From Phytoamicus setariae (lineage in GTDB: Bacteria > Pseudomonadota > Alphaproteobacteria > Rhizobiales > Rhizobiaceae), in assembly GCF_016722925.1 (NCBI RefSeq), contig NZ_JAEQNC010000001.1:124001-188000 (forward strand): a stretch of DNA of 64,000 nucleotides. Reading direction: 5' to 3'. Each line of letters starts with the position of its first letter. Within the stretch, counting starts at the first letter, position 1. This document shows, in pieces, positions 30,488 to 38,174 of this stretch. The notes under the pieces were generated by a model, which did not search any database, was not told the DNA's origin, and saw only the letters and a list, made by a program, of their open reading frames with translations. The position numbers were made by a program, and so were the translations under genes.

Positions 30488-30738
30488 CAGGCGACCTTCC
30501 TGTCCTCGATGATGGAATTGACCGTGCGCTCGATGGCTTCGATGCTCTGGAAAGACTTCCGGTTGAGCAGGCTGTCGGGGAACTCGATGTCGAAATTCTC
30601 CTCGATGGCCAACATCAGCTGAACGGATGCAAAGGACGAAAGGCCGGCAGCATAGAGATCGGCGCTGTCAGCAAGATCGTCCACAGTCACCGGCAAGCCA
30701 GCGTGTTTTTTCAAAAGCTCGCGAATATTCGTGCTCAT
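30487..30738 (-). CDS. Dedicated aminoacyl carrier protein
   Basis: This is an 83-residue phosphopantetheine carrier. The attachment site is in DLYAAGLSSFASVQ, with Ser35 in the place of the Ser of the usual DSL motif. Helix II continues with LMLAIEENFDIEFPDSLL as in acyl carrier proteins. AAGGAG stands seven bases before the ATG. It is the first gene of the minus-strand operon with the dehydrogenase-like protein, the aa:CP ligase, DUF1839 and GH2. In characterised relatives this small carrier receives an activated amino acid from the ligase. A phosphopantetheinyl transferase encoded elsewhere must activate it. Confidence 0.92.
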   Translation of the reverse strand: MSTNIRELLKKHAGLPVTVDDLADSADLYAAGLSSFASVQLMLAIEENFDIEFPDSLLNRKSFQSIEAIERTVNSIIEDRKVA

Positions 30739-30907
30739 CCCTGTACTCCTTCAAATTATCAGCGCTTCCGGATTTTCATTCCGGATTGGCACAGACCATA
30801 GGGAAAAGGGTCTAAGAATTAACTAAATCTATTGGTTAAGCATCGGTAATGCGTGAATTGCAAGTTGCATATACTAACTTAGGAAAACATTTACTATCCG
30901 CAGTGCG

Positions 30908-32269
30908 TCACTTGAACTGCATCGGAACCGACATCGGCCAGCTCTTGCGTTTGGCCTCGGCCGGGATTGCGGGGAAGGGCGCGGCACCGCTGACGATCTT
31001 CAAGGCCGCGCTATCGATCTTTTCCTTGCCGGAGCTATGGGCAATCCGCAAGCCCGAGACACTGCCGTCGGCCGTGATCGTGAATGCCACAGTGACATTT
31101 CCCTTGCCCGGGTTGCGGATGCGACTCTTTGCCCGCATCAGCTTTTTCCGGATTACACCCGCATAATTTGAACGTGCAGCATTGCCGATCTCGCGGTTAT
31201 CAGAATCGCCACGGGAATTGTCGCTTGCCGTTTCGCCTTTCCTGCGCGCGTCGACGTCGCCCTTCCTGGCCGTCACGGATGCGTCGCCCTGATTGCCCTT
31301 TTTCTTTTTTGCCTTATCGACAGGCTTTTCCTGCTTCTTGACGTCTTTCTTGGGTTTTTCCTTTTGCGGCTCCTGCTTCTTGAGGTCCGGCTTTTTCTCG
31401 ACGGTTTTGGCTTCTTCGGGTTTTCTGGGTTCGACAGGTTTCGGCTTGGCCTCATCCTTGACGGGTTCAGGAACGGTCGCCGATATATCTTTTTCCGGCT
31501 GCTGCACGGTCTTTTCTTCGACCACGGGCTTGGCGACCATCTCGGTTTTGGTAACGGCAGTATCGCGGGCTACGAGGATATCGGGAACGGCCGCACCGAG
31601 CTGCGGCATCGGCAGGTCTTTCAGGATTTCTGCGGCCTGCGGCAGAACGTTCTTCACCACTTCAGGCTGCTTGACTGGTTCGGGCTGTTTGTCGACGGGC
31701 TTTTCTATCGGTTCTTCAGCTTCTTCCTTCTGGCCTGCGGACACTGCGGCAGCATCGGCTTCGCCCTCGATGACCACGCTGATGACTGTCACGCCTTCGA
31801 CCAGCGTATCCTCGTCCGGCAGCGTCACGGCGACATAGCTGACGGCAAGCGCCATCACGGCATGCAGAAGCACTGACAGACCGAAGCCGCTGCGCAGCAA
31901 TCTGTGGGCAAGTTTCCGCGACGATTGGGGGATCTCGCTTGCAACGGTCGGAACGTCCTGATGCAGGGGCACGTGCTCGCCCGGCGAGCACGGAAAGGTT
32001 TCCATCCCCGTCTCGGAGCCCAGATACTGGGAAATCCCGTCGTCCTTTGCAAAGGAACAGCGAGGGACATCCCTGAAGTGATGCGAAAAGATGGCGCGCG
32101 CCGCGTCGTTGGAATTGGCCGGCTCGAACCGCAATTCCCGTAGATTGACCACGTTGTCGCCGGCGGGTTCCAAACTCAGCCCTCGCCCAGATGTGGCTGG
32201 CGCATTCTTCCGGTCAGAGGTTTTTGCATGACGGACTCCGTGTTCATTCGGGTCGCCCGGCTTCGTCAA
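30908..32269 (-). CDS. tonB: TonB-type energy transducer
   Basis: The 453-residue protein couples the inner-membrane proton gradient to outer-membrane iron and heme receptors. A long cytoplasmic N-terminal part (1-126) comes before the single membrane anchor (127-149), which has the SxxxH motif (Ser132-Val-Leu-Leu-His136) needed for ExbB/ExbD coupling. A Pro/Lys/Glu-rich periplasmic spacer (about 180-350) and the C-terminal TonB domain follow (SNYAGVIRKKLMRAKSRI, VAFTITADGSVSGLRIAHSS). It is divergent from hemP, and the shared intergenic space holds an IRO-type palindrome. The N-terminal part is longer than in enteric TonB; a later start is possible. No exbBD or receptor gene is in the window. 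Confidence 0.9.
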   Translation of the reverse strand: MTKPGDPNEHGVRHAKTSDRKNAPATSGRGLSLEPAGDNVVNLRELRFEPANSNDAARAIFSHHFRDVPRCSFAKDDGISQYLGSETGMETFPCSPGEHVPLHQDVPTVASEIPQSSRKLAHRLLRSGFGLSVLLHAVMALAVSYVAVTLPDEDTLVEGVTVISVVIEGEADAAAVSAGQKEEAEEPIEKPVDKQPEPVKQPEVVKNVLPQAAEILKDLPMPQLGAAVPDILVARDTAVTKTEMVAKPVVEEKTVQQPEKDISATVPEPVKDEAKPKPVEPRKPEEAKTVEKKPDLKKQEPQKEKPKKDVKKQEKPVDKAKKKKGNQGDASVTARKGDVDARRKGETASDNSRGDSDNREIGNAARSNYAGVIRKKLMRAKSRIRNPGKGNVTVAFTITADGSVSGLRIAHSSGKEKIDSAALKIVSGAAPFPAIPAEAKRKSWPMSVPMQFK

Positions 32270-32329
32270 AATCTTTCAACAAAATTAAAGTCGACTATTC
32301 CAGACAGGTATTGCATCAATAATGAAATA

Positions 32330-32344
32330 TGAGTAACGAAGTCA
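32330..32344. promoter_or_regulatory. IRO-type box (TGA-N9-TCA) between tonB and hemP
   Basis: TGAGTAACGAAGTCA matches the rhizobial iron-responsive IRO pattern TGA-N9-TCA, the site of RirA action. It lies 35 bases before the hemP start and 61 bases from the tonB start. Six fixed positions make a chance match possible, but the position is apt. Confidence 0.5.
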
Positions 32345-32378
32345 ACAATGAATACCACCAGTGAACAGGGAAAGCGGC

Positions 32379-32567
32379 ATGATGGCGGCGGAAGACATAA
32401 CCGCTCAGGCTCAGCAAACCGGAACAGCCAGCGCTGATGTAGCGCGCCTTCCGGAATACGATACGCGCTCCCTTTTCGATGGTGCGCGCGAAATCGTCAT
32501 CCATCACGCCGGGGCGGCGTACAGGATGAAGATCACCAAACAGGGAAAACTTATTCTCAACAAATGA
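32379..32567 (+). CDS. hemP: Hemin uptake protein HemP
   Basis: This is a 62-residue protein of the HemP/HmuP family. The conserved C-terminal half is SLFDGAREIVIHHAGAAYRM followed by KITKQGKLILNK. In rhizobia HmuP is needed for heme use and acts as a co-activator of heme receptor expression under iron limitation. The ATG at 32379 follows an AGGGA site; a GTG at 32361 would add six residues. It heads the hmuSTUV operon and the gap to hmuS is 34 bases. Confidence 0.9.
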   Translation: MMAAEDITAQAQQTGTASADVARLPEYDTRSLFDGAREIVIHHAGAAYRMKITKQGKLILNK

Positions 32568-32601
32568 CCCAGGTATATGACCGAGGGAAGGGATACTGAA
32601 A

Positions 32602-33645
32602 ATGACTGCAAAGACACCGGCTGAAATCCGCGCATACCGCGCAGAAAACCCCAAGATGCGCGAGCGCGATATCGCTGCCAATCTCGGCGTGTCGGAAGCT
32701 GCACTGGTTGCTGCCGAGTGCGGAATTTCCGTTATCCGTATCGATGCCAATCCGAACCGGCTGCTTGAGCGTGCGCCCGAACTCGGTGAGGTCATGGCAC
32801 TCAGCCGCAACGAAAGCGCTGTGCATGAAAAGATCGGTGTCTATGAAAATATCCAGATCGGTGAAAAGACGTCGCTGACGCTTGGCGAAAACATCGACCT
32901 GCGTATCTTCAACTGGGTCTGGGCGCATGCATTTGCCGTCACCAAGACCGATGGGGAGACGGTGCGCCGCAGCCTGCAGTACTTCGACAAGTCTGGCGAG
33001 GCAGTCCACAAGGTCCATCTACGCCCAGCGTCGAACCTCGAAGCTTATGAGAAGATTGTTGCCGATTTCCGTCTGGAGGACCAGAGCCAGGAATTCGTCG
33101 CAGAGGCGTTCACCAAGCTTGCTTCGGGCCGCAAGGAAGGCTTCGATGTCGATGAGCTGCGCAGTTCCTGGAGCAAGATGACCGATACGCATGAGTTCTT
33201 CGGTATGCTGAAGAAGCTCGACATCGATCGCCAGGCTGCCGTCCAGCATGTGGGTAACGATTTCGCCTGGCAGCTTGCCGACGGCGCCGCCGAGGAGTTC
33301 TTCCGCAAGGCCGCCGAAACCCAGATCAACCTGATGTGCTTTGTCGCCAATCGCGGCATCGTGCAGATCCATACCGGTCCGGTCAGCAACATCCAGCCGA
33401 TGGGCCCATGGGTCAATGTCATGGATCCGACCTTCCACCTGCACCTTCGTGCCGATCACATCGCCGAAGCCTGGGCCGTGCGCAAGCCGACCAAGGACGG
33501 GCATGTCACTTCAGTTGAAGCCTATGACAAGAACGGTGAAATGATCATCCAGTTCTTTGGCAAGCGCAAGGAAGGCAATGTCGAGATGGCCGAGTGGCGG
33601 TCGCTGGTCGAAGGGCTCGCCGTCCGCACTGCAGTCGCTGCTTGA
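32602..33645 (+). CDS. hmuS: Heme-degrading / heme-trafficking protein HmuS
   Basis: This cytoplasmic 347-residue protein of the HemS/ChuS/HmuS family takes imported heme and releases its iron or passes it on. The duplicated fold is visible: an N-terminal half with MRERDIAANLGVSEAALVAA and GVYENIQIG, and a C-terminal half with NLMCFVANRGIVQIHTGPV, then MGPWVNVMDPTFHLHLRADH with candidate heme-contact histidines. Spacing to hmuT is 11 bases, so the genes form one operon with hemP in front. Confidence 0.95.
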   Translation: MTAKTPAEIRAYRAENPKMRERDIAANLGVSEAALVAAECGISVIRIDANPNRLLERAPELGEVMALSRNESAVHEKIGVYENIQIGEKTSLTLGENIDLRIFNWVWAHAFAVTKTDGETVRRSLQYFDKSGEAVHKVHLRPASNLEAYEKIVADFRLEDQSQEFVAEAFTKLASGRKEGFDVDELRSSWSKMTDTHEFFGMLKKLDIDRQAAVQHVGNDFAWQLADGAAEEFFRKAAETQINLMCFVANRGIVQIHTGPVSNIQPMGPWVNVMDPTFHLHLRADHIAEAWAVRKPTKDGHVTSVEAYDKNGEMIIQFFGKRKEGNVEMAEWRSLVEGLAVRTAVAA

Positions 33646-33656
33646 GAGGCTGAAAG

Positions 33657-34535
33657 ATGATGATGATGACCTTGAGCCGCCGCGCCTTGATGGCGCTGGC
33701 GGCGGTGTCCGCGCTTGCAACGTCTGCCGCTCTTGCCGAAGGGCAAAAGCCGGTCGACACGTCCCGGCTGGTATCGATCGGCGGCGCCGTGACGGAGATC
33801 GTCTATGCGCTCGGCGAGGGCGACAAATTGATCGCCCGCGATTCCACCAGCTTCTATCCCCATGAGGCGATGAAGCTCCCGGATGTCGGTTACATGCGGG
33901 CGCTGTCGCCGGAAGGCGTGCTCTCGGTCAACCCATCGGCAATCCTGATGATCCAGGGCAGCGGCCCCAAGGAGACGCTCGATGTGCTTTCCAAGGCATC
34001 GGTGCCGCTGGTGACGATCCCGGAAGGCTATGACAAGGATGCCATCATCGCCAAGATCAAGGCCGTCGGTACGGCCCTGAATGTCGAAGACAAAGCCGAC
34101 GACCTCGCTGCCAAGGTTGCTGCCGATGTCGATGTTGCACAAGCTTCCGCGGCAAAGATCCCTGAAGACAAGCGCAAGCGCGTGCTTTTCGTTCTCACCA
34201 TGCAGAACGGCAAGATCATGGCAGCGGGTCAGCACACCGCGGCCGATGGCATCCTGAAAATGTCGGGCGCAATCAACGCCACCGCCGCATTCCATGGCTA
34301 CAAGCCGCTCAACGACGAGACGATCATCGAGGCAAAGCCGGATGTCATCCTGATGATGCGTGACAACGGGCCGGGCGTATCGGATGCCGAAGTGCTCGCC
34401 AATCCTGCGATCGCATTGACGCCGGCTGGCAAGAACAGGGCATTGATCCGTCAAAGCGGAATGACGCTCCTGGGATTTGGACCGCGCACGGCGGAGGCAA
34501 TCCGCGAGCTTTCAAAAGCACTTTACGGCGGCTAG
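33657..34535 (+). CDS. hmuT: Periplasmic hemin-binding protein HmuT
   Basis: This is the 292-residue solute-binding protein of the heme ABC importer. A signal peptide (SRRALMALAAVSALATSAALA) directs it to the periplasm. The class III binding-protein fold is shown by RLVSIGGAVTEIVYALGEGD, VGYMRALSPEGVLSVNPSAI and SGMTLLGFGPRTAEAIREL. Tyrosines in TSFYPHEA and DVGYMRAL are candidate heme ligands. Several ATG codons are clustered at the start, so the exact first residue is uncertain by one to three codons. hmuU begins 4 bases after its stop. Confidence 0.95.
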   Translation: MMMMTLSRRALMALAAVSALATSAALAEGQKPVDTSRLVSIGGAVTEIVYALGEGDKLIARDSTSFYPHEAMKLPDVGYMRALSPEGVLSVNPSAILMIQGSGPKETLDVLSKASVPLVTIPEGYDKDAIIAKIKAVGTALNVEDKADDLAAKVAADVDVAQASAAKIPEDKRKRVLFVLTMQNGKIMAAGQHTAADGILKMSGAINATAAFHGYKPLNDETIIEAKPDVILMMRDNGPGVSDAEVLANPAIALTPAGKNRALIRQSGMTLLGFGPRTAEAIRELSKALYGG

Positions 34536-34539
34536 TCTG

Positions 34540-35652
34540 ATGACATTGCAGATGGAGCTGAAGGAGGGTGGCATTCCGACGTCGCGACGCACAGGCGGAA
34601 TGCTGGGTTCTGCCGCTGGGCCGACTGTCGGCCTCATCGGGCTGGCCGTGCTTTCATTGGTTGTGCTGGTGGCTTCGACAGCCACCGGCGCAAGCACCGC
34701 CTCGGTATTCGCAGTCCTTCGCTCCTATTTGCTCGACACATCCGGTGACAGTGCCGGCACGATGTTGCGGGACAGGATCGTCATCCTTGAAATCAGAATG
34801 CCGCGCGCCGTGCTCGGCTTTCTGACGGGTGCGGCCCTGGCCGTATCGGGTGCGGTCATGCAGGGCCTGTTCCGCAATCCGCTCGCCGATCCCGGGGTCG
34901 TGGGGGTCTCTTCCGGGGCAAGCCTCGGGGCGGTCAGCTGCATTGTCTTCGGGCCAACCGTGCTTGCACCGTTCATGATGCTGTTCGGCATCTTCGCGTT
35001 GCCGGTGGCCGCTTTCATCGGCGGTCTGGCGGTAACGCTGATCCTCTACAAGTTGTCCTCGCGCGATGGCGAAACCCAGATCGGCACGCTGCTGATCGCG
35101 GGTATTGCGGTGTCGGCGCTGGCAATGGCGATTACCGGCCTTCTGATCTACATGGCTGATGACCGGCAGTTGCGCGACATCACATTCTGGAGCCTCGGTT
35201 CGCTGGCCGGTTCGACCTGGAGCAAGGCCGGCATTGCGGCGCTGGTTATTCTTCCTGCGCTGCTGGTGGTACCGTTTCTCGGTCGTGGCCTGAACGCGTT
35301 TACGCTCGGCGAAGCTGCGGCGTTCCACATGGGCATCCCCGTCGAGCGCTTCAAGCGCGTGGCGATCCTGCTGGTCGCGGCGGCTACCGGTGTATCGGTG
35401 GCTTTCAGCGGCGGCATCGTCTTTGTCGGCATCATCGTGCCGCATCTGATCCGCCTGACGGCGGGGCCGGACCACCGCTTCCTGCTGCCGGCTTCCGTAT
35501 TGCTGGGCGGCAGCCTGCTGCTCGCCGCCGACATGGTGGCGCGCGTCATCGTCGCGCCGGCCGAACTGCCGATCGGGATCCTGACGGCGCTGATCGGCTC
35601 GCCCTTCTTCCTCTGGATCCTGTTCAAGGGCCGTTCCGGCCGGATCATGTAA
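34540..35652 (+). CDS. hmuU: Heme ABC transporter permease HmuU
   Basis: This is a 370-residue inner-membrane permease of the BtuC/FecCD family with about ten membrane segments. Family motifs include RMPRAVLGFLTGAALAVSGA, NPLADPGVVGVSSGASLGA, LLIAGIAVSALAMAI and FSGGIVFVGIIVPHLIR, the last holding the coupling helix that meets the ATPase. The start at 34540 is chosen just after hmuT; a frame starting inside hmuT is unlikely and an ATG at 34552 is possible. It works with HmuT and HmuV. Confidence 0.94.
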   Translation: MTLQMELKEGGIPTSRRTGGMLGSAAGPTVGLIGLAVLSLVVLVASTATGASTASVFAVLRSYLLDTSGDSAGTMLRDRIVILEIRMPRAVLGFLTGAALAVSGAVMQGLFRNPLADPGVVGVSSGASLGAVSCIVFGPTVLAPFMMLFGIFALPVAAFIGGLAVTLILYKLSSRDGETQIGTLLIAGIAVSALAMAITGLLIYMADDRQLRDITFWSLGSLAGSTWSKAGIAALVILPALLVVPFLGRGLNAFTLGEAAAFHMGIPVERFKRVAILLVAAATGVSVAFSGGIVFVGIIVPHLIRLTAGPDHRFLLPASVLLGGSLLLAADMVARVIVAPAELPIGILTALIGSPFFLWILFKGRSGRIM

Positions 35653-35662
35653 GCGAGATACC

Positions 35663-36451
35663 ATGATAGAACTCGACAACGTATCGATCTCGCTTGCCGG
35701 CCGTGAGGTCGTAAAGGCCTTGTCCTTTTCTGCCGCGCCGGGCCAGTTGACTGCCATCATCGGTCCCAACGGGTCCGGCAAGACCACAACGCTGAGGGCG
35801 CTTTCCGGTGAACGCGACTATCGCGGGCGCATCGGTTTTGGCGGACGTGATCTCAAATCGTTCAGTGCTCACGAGCTCGCGATGGATCGGGCCGTGCTGG
35901 CCCAGTCGATCAGCCTCGGCTTTCCTTTCAAGGTTCGCGAGATCCTTGAAATGGGCGTCGTCGCCGGCGATATCCACAGCCGGCAGGAAGCCGAAAGGGT
36001 CATGGCCGAGGCGCTGGAACGCGTCGATCTCAAGGGCTTCGAGAACCGTATCGCCACCGCACTTTCCGGTGGCGAGCAGGCGCGCATGCACATGGCCCGG
36101 GTTCTCTGCCAGATCTCCAGCCCGGTGTTGGACGCGCGCGCGCGCTGGCTGTTTCTCGACGAGCCTGTGGCAAGCCTCGACATCAAGCACCAGCTCTCGA
36201 TCATGCGGCTCGCATACGATTTCGCCCGCCGGGGCGGCGGCGTCCTCGCCGTCATGCACGATCTCAACCTCACTTCCATGTTCGCCGACAAGGTCATCAT
36301 GCTGCGCGACGGAAAGTGCCACGCGACGGGCGCGCCGGAAGACGTGTTCACCGAGGCCAATCTCGAGGCGGTGTATGGTTGCCCGATTTCGGTATCGCGC
36401 GATGCCGCGACGGGCCAACTCCGGATCTACCCCTCCCAGACAGCAGCCTGA
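35663..36451 (+). CDS. hmuV: Heme ABC transporter ATP-binding protein HmuV
   Basis: This is the 262-residue ATPase that powers heme import. Walker A is GPNGSGKTTTL, the Q-loop region is VLAQSISLGFPFKVRE, the ABC signature is LSGGEQARMHMARVL, Walker B is RWLFLDEPVASLD and the switch His is in VLAVMHDLN. All catalytic elements are intact. It is the last gene of the operon, 10 bases after hmuU, and a strong two-way terminator follows. Confidence 0.96.
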   Translation: MIELDNVSISLAGREVVKALSFSAAPGQLTAIIGPNGSGKTTTLRALSGERDYRGRIGFGGRDLKSFSAHELAMDRAVLAQSISLGFPFKVREILEMGVVAGDIHSRQEAERVMAEALERVDLKGFENRIATALSGGEQARMHMARVLCQISSPVLDARARWLFLDEPVASLDIKHQLSIMRLAYDFARRGGGVLAVMHDLNLTSMFADKVIMLRDGKCHATGAPEDVFTEANLEAVYGCPISVSRDAATGQLRIYPSQTAA

Positions 36452-36472
36452 ATTTACAAGCAGATAAACGCG

Positions 36473-36502
36473 AAAAGCCCGCGAAACCAATCGCGGGCTT
36501 TT
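36473..36502. terminator. Two-way terminator between hmuV and the hemophore gene
   Basis: AAAAGCCCGCGA and TCGCGGGCTTTT form a 12-base perfect stem around AACCAA. The A run on one side and T run on the other suit both the hmu operon and the convergent hemophore gene. Confidence 0.9.
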
Positions 36503-36525
36503 GCAGTTATTTGCGCGTGCTGGCC

Positions 36526-37368
36526 TTAGAGCAGGTGGAAGTCGCTCTGGTGCAACTGGGAAATATTGACGCCGACCAGGGTAACGCTGCCGCCGTCGTA
36601 GGAAATGACGGTGTTGCTGCCCGTCTGGACGGCATGGTCGATGACGTCGGCGTAGGAATCGAAGAGGCCCTTCTGGAACTCGATCACGTCCTTGCCAGCC
36701 TTGCCGGCGGCAAAATCCGTGATCCGGTCATTGCCGTGGTTCTTGGCGAAATAGAACGTGTCGGCACCTGCGCCGCCCGTAAGGACGTCGTTGCCGAGGC
36801 CACCGATCAGGCGATCATTGCCGCCTCCGGCGTTGAGCTTGTCGTTGCCAGCTGCGCCGTTGAGTTTATCGGCGTGACCGTAGCTGGTGAAGACGTCGCT
36901 GCCGGACGATCCCTTGAACACGATATCGTCGCTCTTGAGAAGCTTGATCAGGCTTGCCGTGTTGGCATCCATGATGTCGCCCATCACGGAGCCGTCTTTG
37001 CTGTCGGTCGCGTAGTTCTTGGCAAAGCCGGAGATCGTGATGTCTTTGCTGTTGGTGTAGGTCTCCTTGGCGCTGTTGTAGACAGTGTCAACGCCGAACG
37101 TGATCGACTTTAGCTTGCCGCCAATGACGTGCGTGGGAAGATCGTAGTTGAAGTACGAAGAAGACTGAAACAGCACGCTCGTGCCGCCACCGGTATCGCT
37201 GTCGGTCGTGACATAACCGCGGCCGCGCATCGGATTGTTCGGGTCCGCCGGGTTGAAGCCGCCGCGCTCAGTCGATTCGAACGTGTTGGCGAAGGATTTG
37301 AGGTAGCTGGTGAAATTGACGCCCTTGCCGTCGCCGTTTGCGTCTTTGACGCTGATCTGCAGTGCCAC
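36526..37368 (-). CDS. hasA: HasA-like hemophore with RTX repeats
   Basis: The 280-residue protein has no N-terminal signal peptide. Residues 1-150 resemble secreted HasA hemophores: GGFNP at 36-40, GGKLKSITFG at 83-92, and a Tyr72-x7-His80 pair (YFNYDLPTHVIGGK) that lines up with the Tyr75 heme ligand and its His83 partner in Serratia HasA. The other HasA ligand, His32, has no evident equivalent, as in some tyrosine-only HasA proteins. Residues 150-220 carry RTX-type calcium repeats (GAAGNDKLN, GGGNDRLIG, GLGNDVLTG, GGAGADTFYF), and the hydrophobic tail SDFHLL fits type I secretion. It faces the hmu operon and has an IRO-type box upstream. A heme-scavenging role is inferred from motif and context. 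Confidence 0.75.
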   Translation of the reverse strand: MALQISVKDANGDGKGVNFTSYLKSFANTFESTERGGFNPADPNNPMRGRGYVTTDSDTGGGTSVLFQSSSYFNYDLPTHVIGGKLKSITFGVDTVYNSAKETYTNSKDITISGFAKNYATDSKDGSVMGDIMDANTASLIKLLKSDDIVFKGSSGSDVFTSYGHADKLNGAAGNDKLNAGGGNDRLIGGLGNDVLTGGAGADTFYFAKNHGNDRITDFAAGKAGKDVIEFQKGLFDSYADVIDHAVQTGSNTVISYDGGSVTLVGVNISQLHQSDFHLL

Positions 37369-37406
37369 GTTAATTTCCTTTCATTCCCAAACTTGAGTGT
37401 TTGAGT

Positions 37407-37435
37407 TAGGTATTTAACATGACTAAATATGTCAA
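37407..37435 (-). promoter_or_regulatory. Promoter with overlapping IRO-type box for the hemophore gene
   Basis: On the minus strand TTGACA (37435-37430) is followed after 17 bases by TACCTA (37412-37407), a weak -10. TGACATATTTAGTCA (37434-37420) overlaps the -35 box and matches TGA-N9-TCA, so iron-bound RirA there would block transcription. Regulation is inferred. Confidence 0.5.
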
Positions 37436-37521
37436 GATATAGTGGGCGGGTTTTCCTGAAATTTGAATGGTGCCGCCATAGCTTCGGAATCTGAGATCGG
37501 CGGCTTTGACCGCAAAAAGAG

Positions 37522-38091
37522 TCAGCAATTGTCGAAGTCGATCTTGCAGGCAGGATTGCGCCAAAGCCCTGACCCGTTCCTCTGGGCGTCCAGCTGGATC
37601 TCCGCGAGAGGGCCTTCACCGTCGGCTCGGCCATACCCCCTGGCGACGATTTCAGTTCCGATGTTCCGGGTTTTTGACAGGCAGTTGCTGAGGATGGTTT
37701 CCTTGTCGTCAGCCGTGACATCGCAGAGAAGCCGGTTGCCGCGCACCAGGTTTCCGAGATTGATCGCTGCCATGCGGCCGCAGTGCCAACGCGAACCGTC
37801 TTGCTGCTTGCAGATGCGCCGGGGCTTGACCGGATGGATCCCGCCAATCCGATAGACCTTGTCATCCATTGAAAACCGTACGCTATCGAGCACGACGATG
37901 CGTTCGCTCACCTGCAGCCAGATACGTCCGTCGACCGGTTTCGTCAGGGGTGGCAAACGCTCGAAATGCTGCTTGCTCTTGTCGATTCGGGTCGGTTCCT
38001 GCGTCCAGAGGGTATCATCGGCGACAGCAGGAAGGGCGCAGAGCGCCACTGCAGGCACAGCGCAGATCAGCTGACGTCTTAGCCTGTCCAT
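37522..38091 (-). CDS. Exported thermonuclease-fold (SNase-like) protein
   Basis: The protein of 189 residues has a signal peptide (RRQLICAVPAVALCALPAVA). The body resembles the staphylococcal-nuclease-like fold used in many alphaproteobacteria: YRIGGIHPVKPRRICKQQDG, then CGRMAAINLGNLVRGNRLLC, and the typical end EIVARGYGRADGEGPLAEIQ followed by GSGLWRNP. The catalytic Arg/Glu set of true thermonucleases is not clearly present, so nuclease activity is doubtful. The start at 38091 gives the best signal peptide; an 18-codon longer frame begins at 38145. It stands between the hemophore gene and the ExoY-like gene on the same strand. Confidence 0.6.
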   Translation of the reverse strand: MDRLRRQLICAVPAVALCALPAVADDTLWTQEPTRIDKSKQHFERLPPLTKPVDGRIWLQVSERIVVLDSVRFSMDDKVYRIGGIHPVKPRRICKQQDGSRWHCGRMAAINLGNLVRGNRLLCDVTADDKETILSNCLSKTRNIGTEIVARGYGRADGEGPLAEIQLDAQRNGSGLWRNPACKIDFDNC

Positions 38092-38174
38092 CTCTTGTTG
38101 CGTCCGGACGTAAAAAAACCGGAAGAAACCTTTCTTCCGGTTCATTTGACTAGCAGAAATGGCGTGGATTTCTA

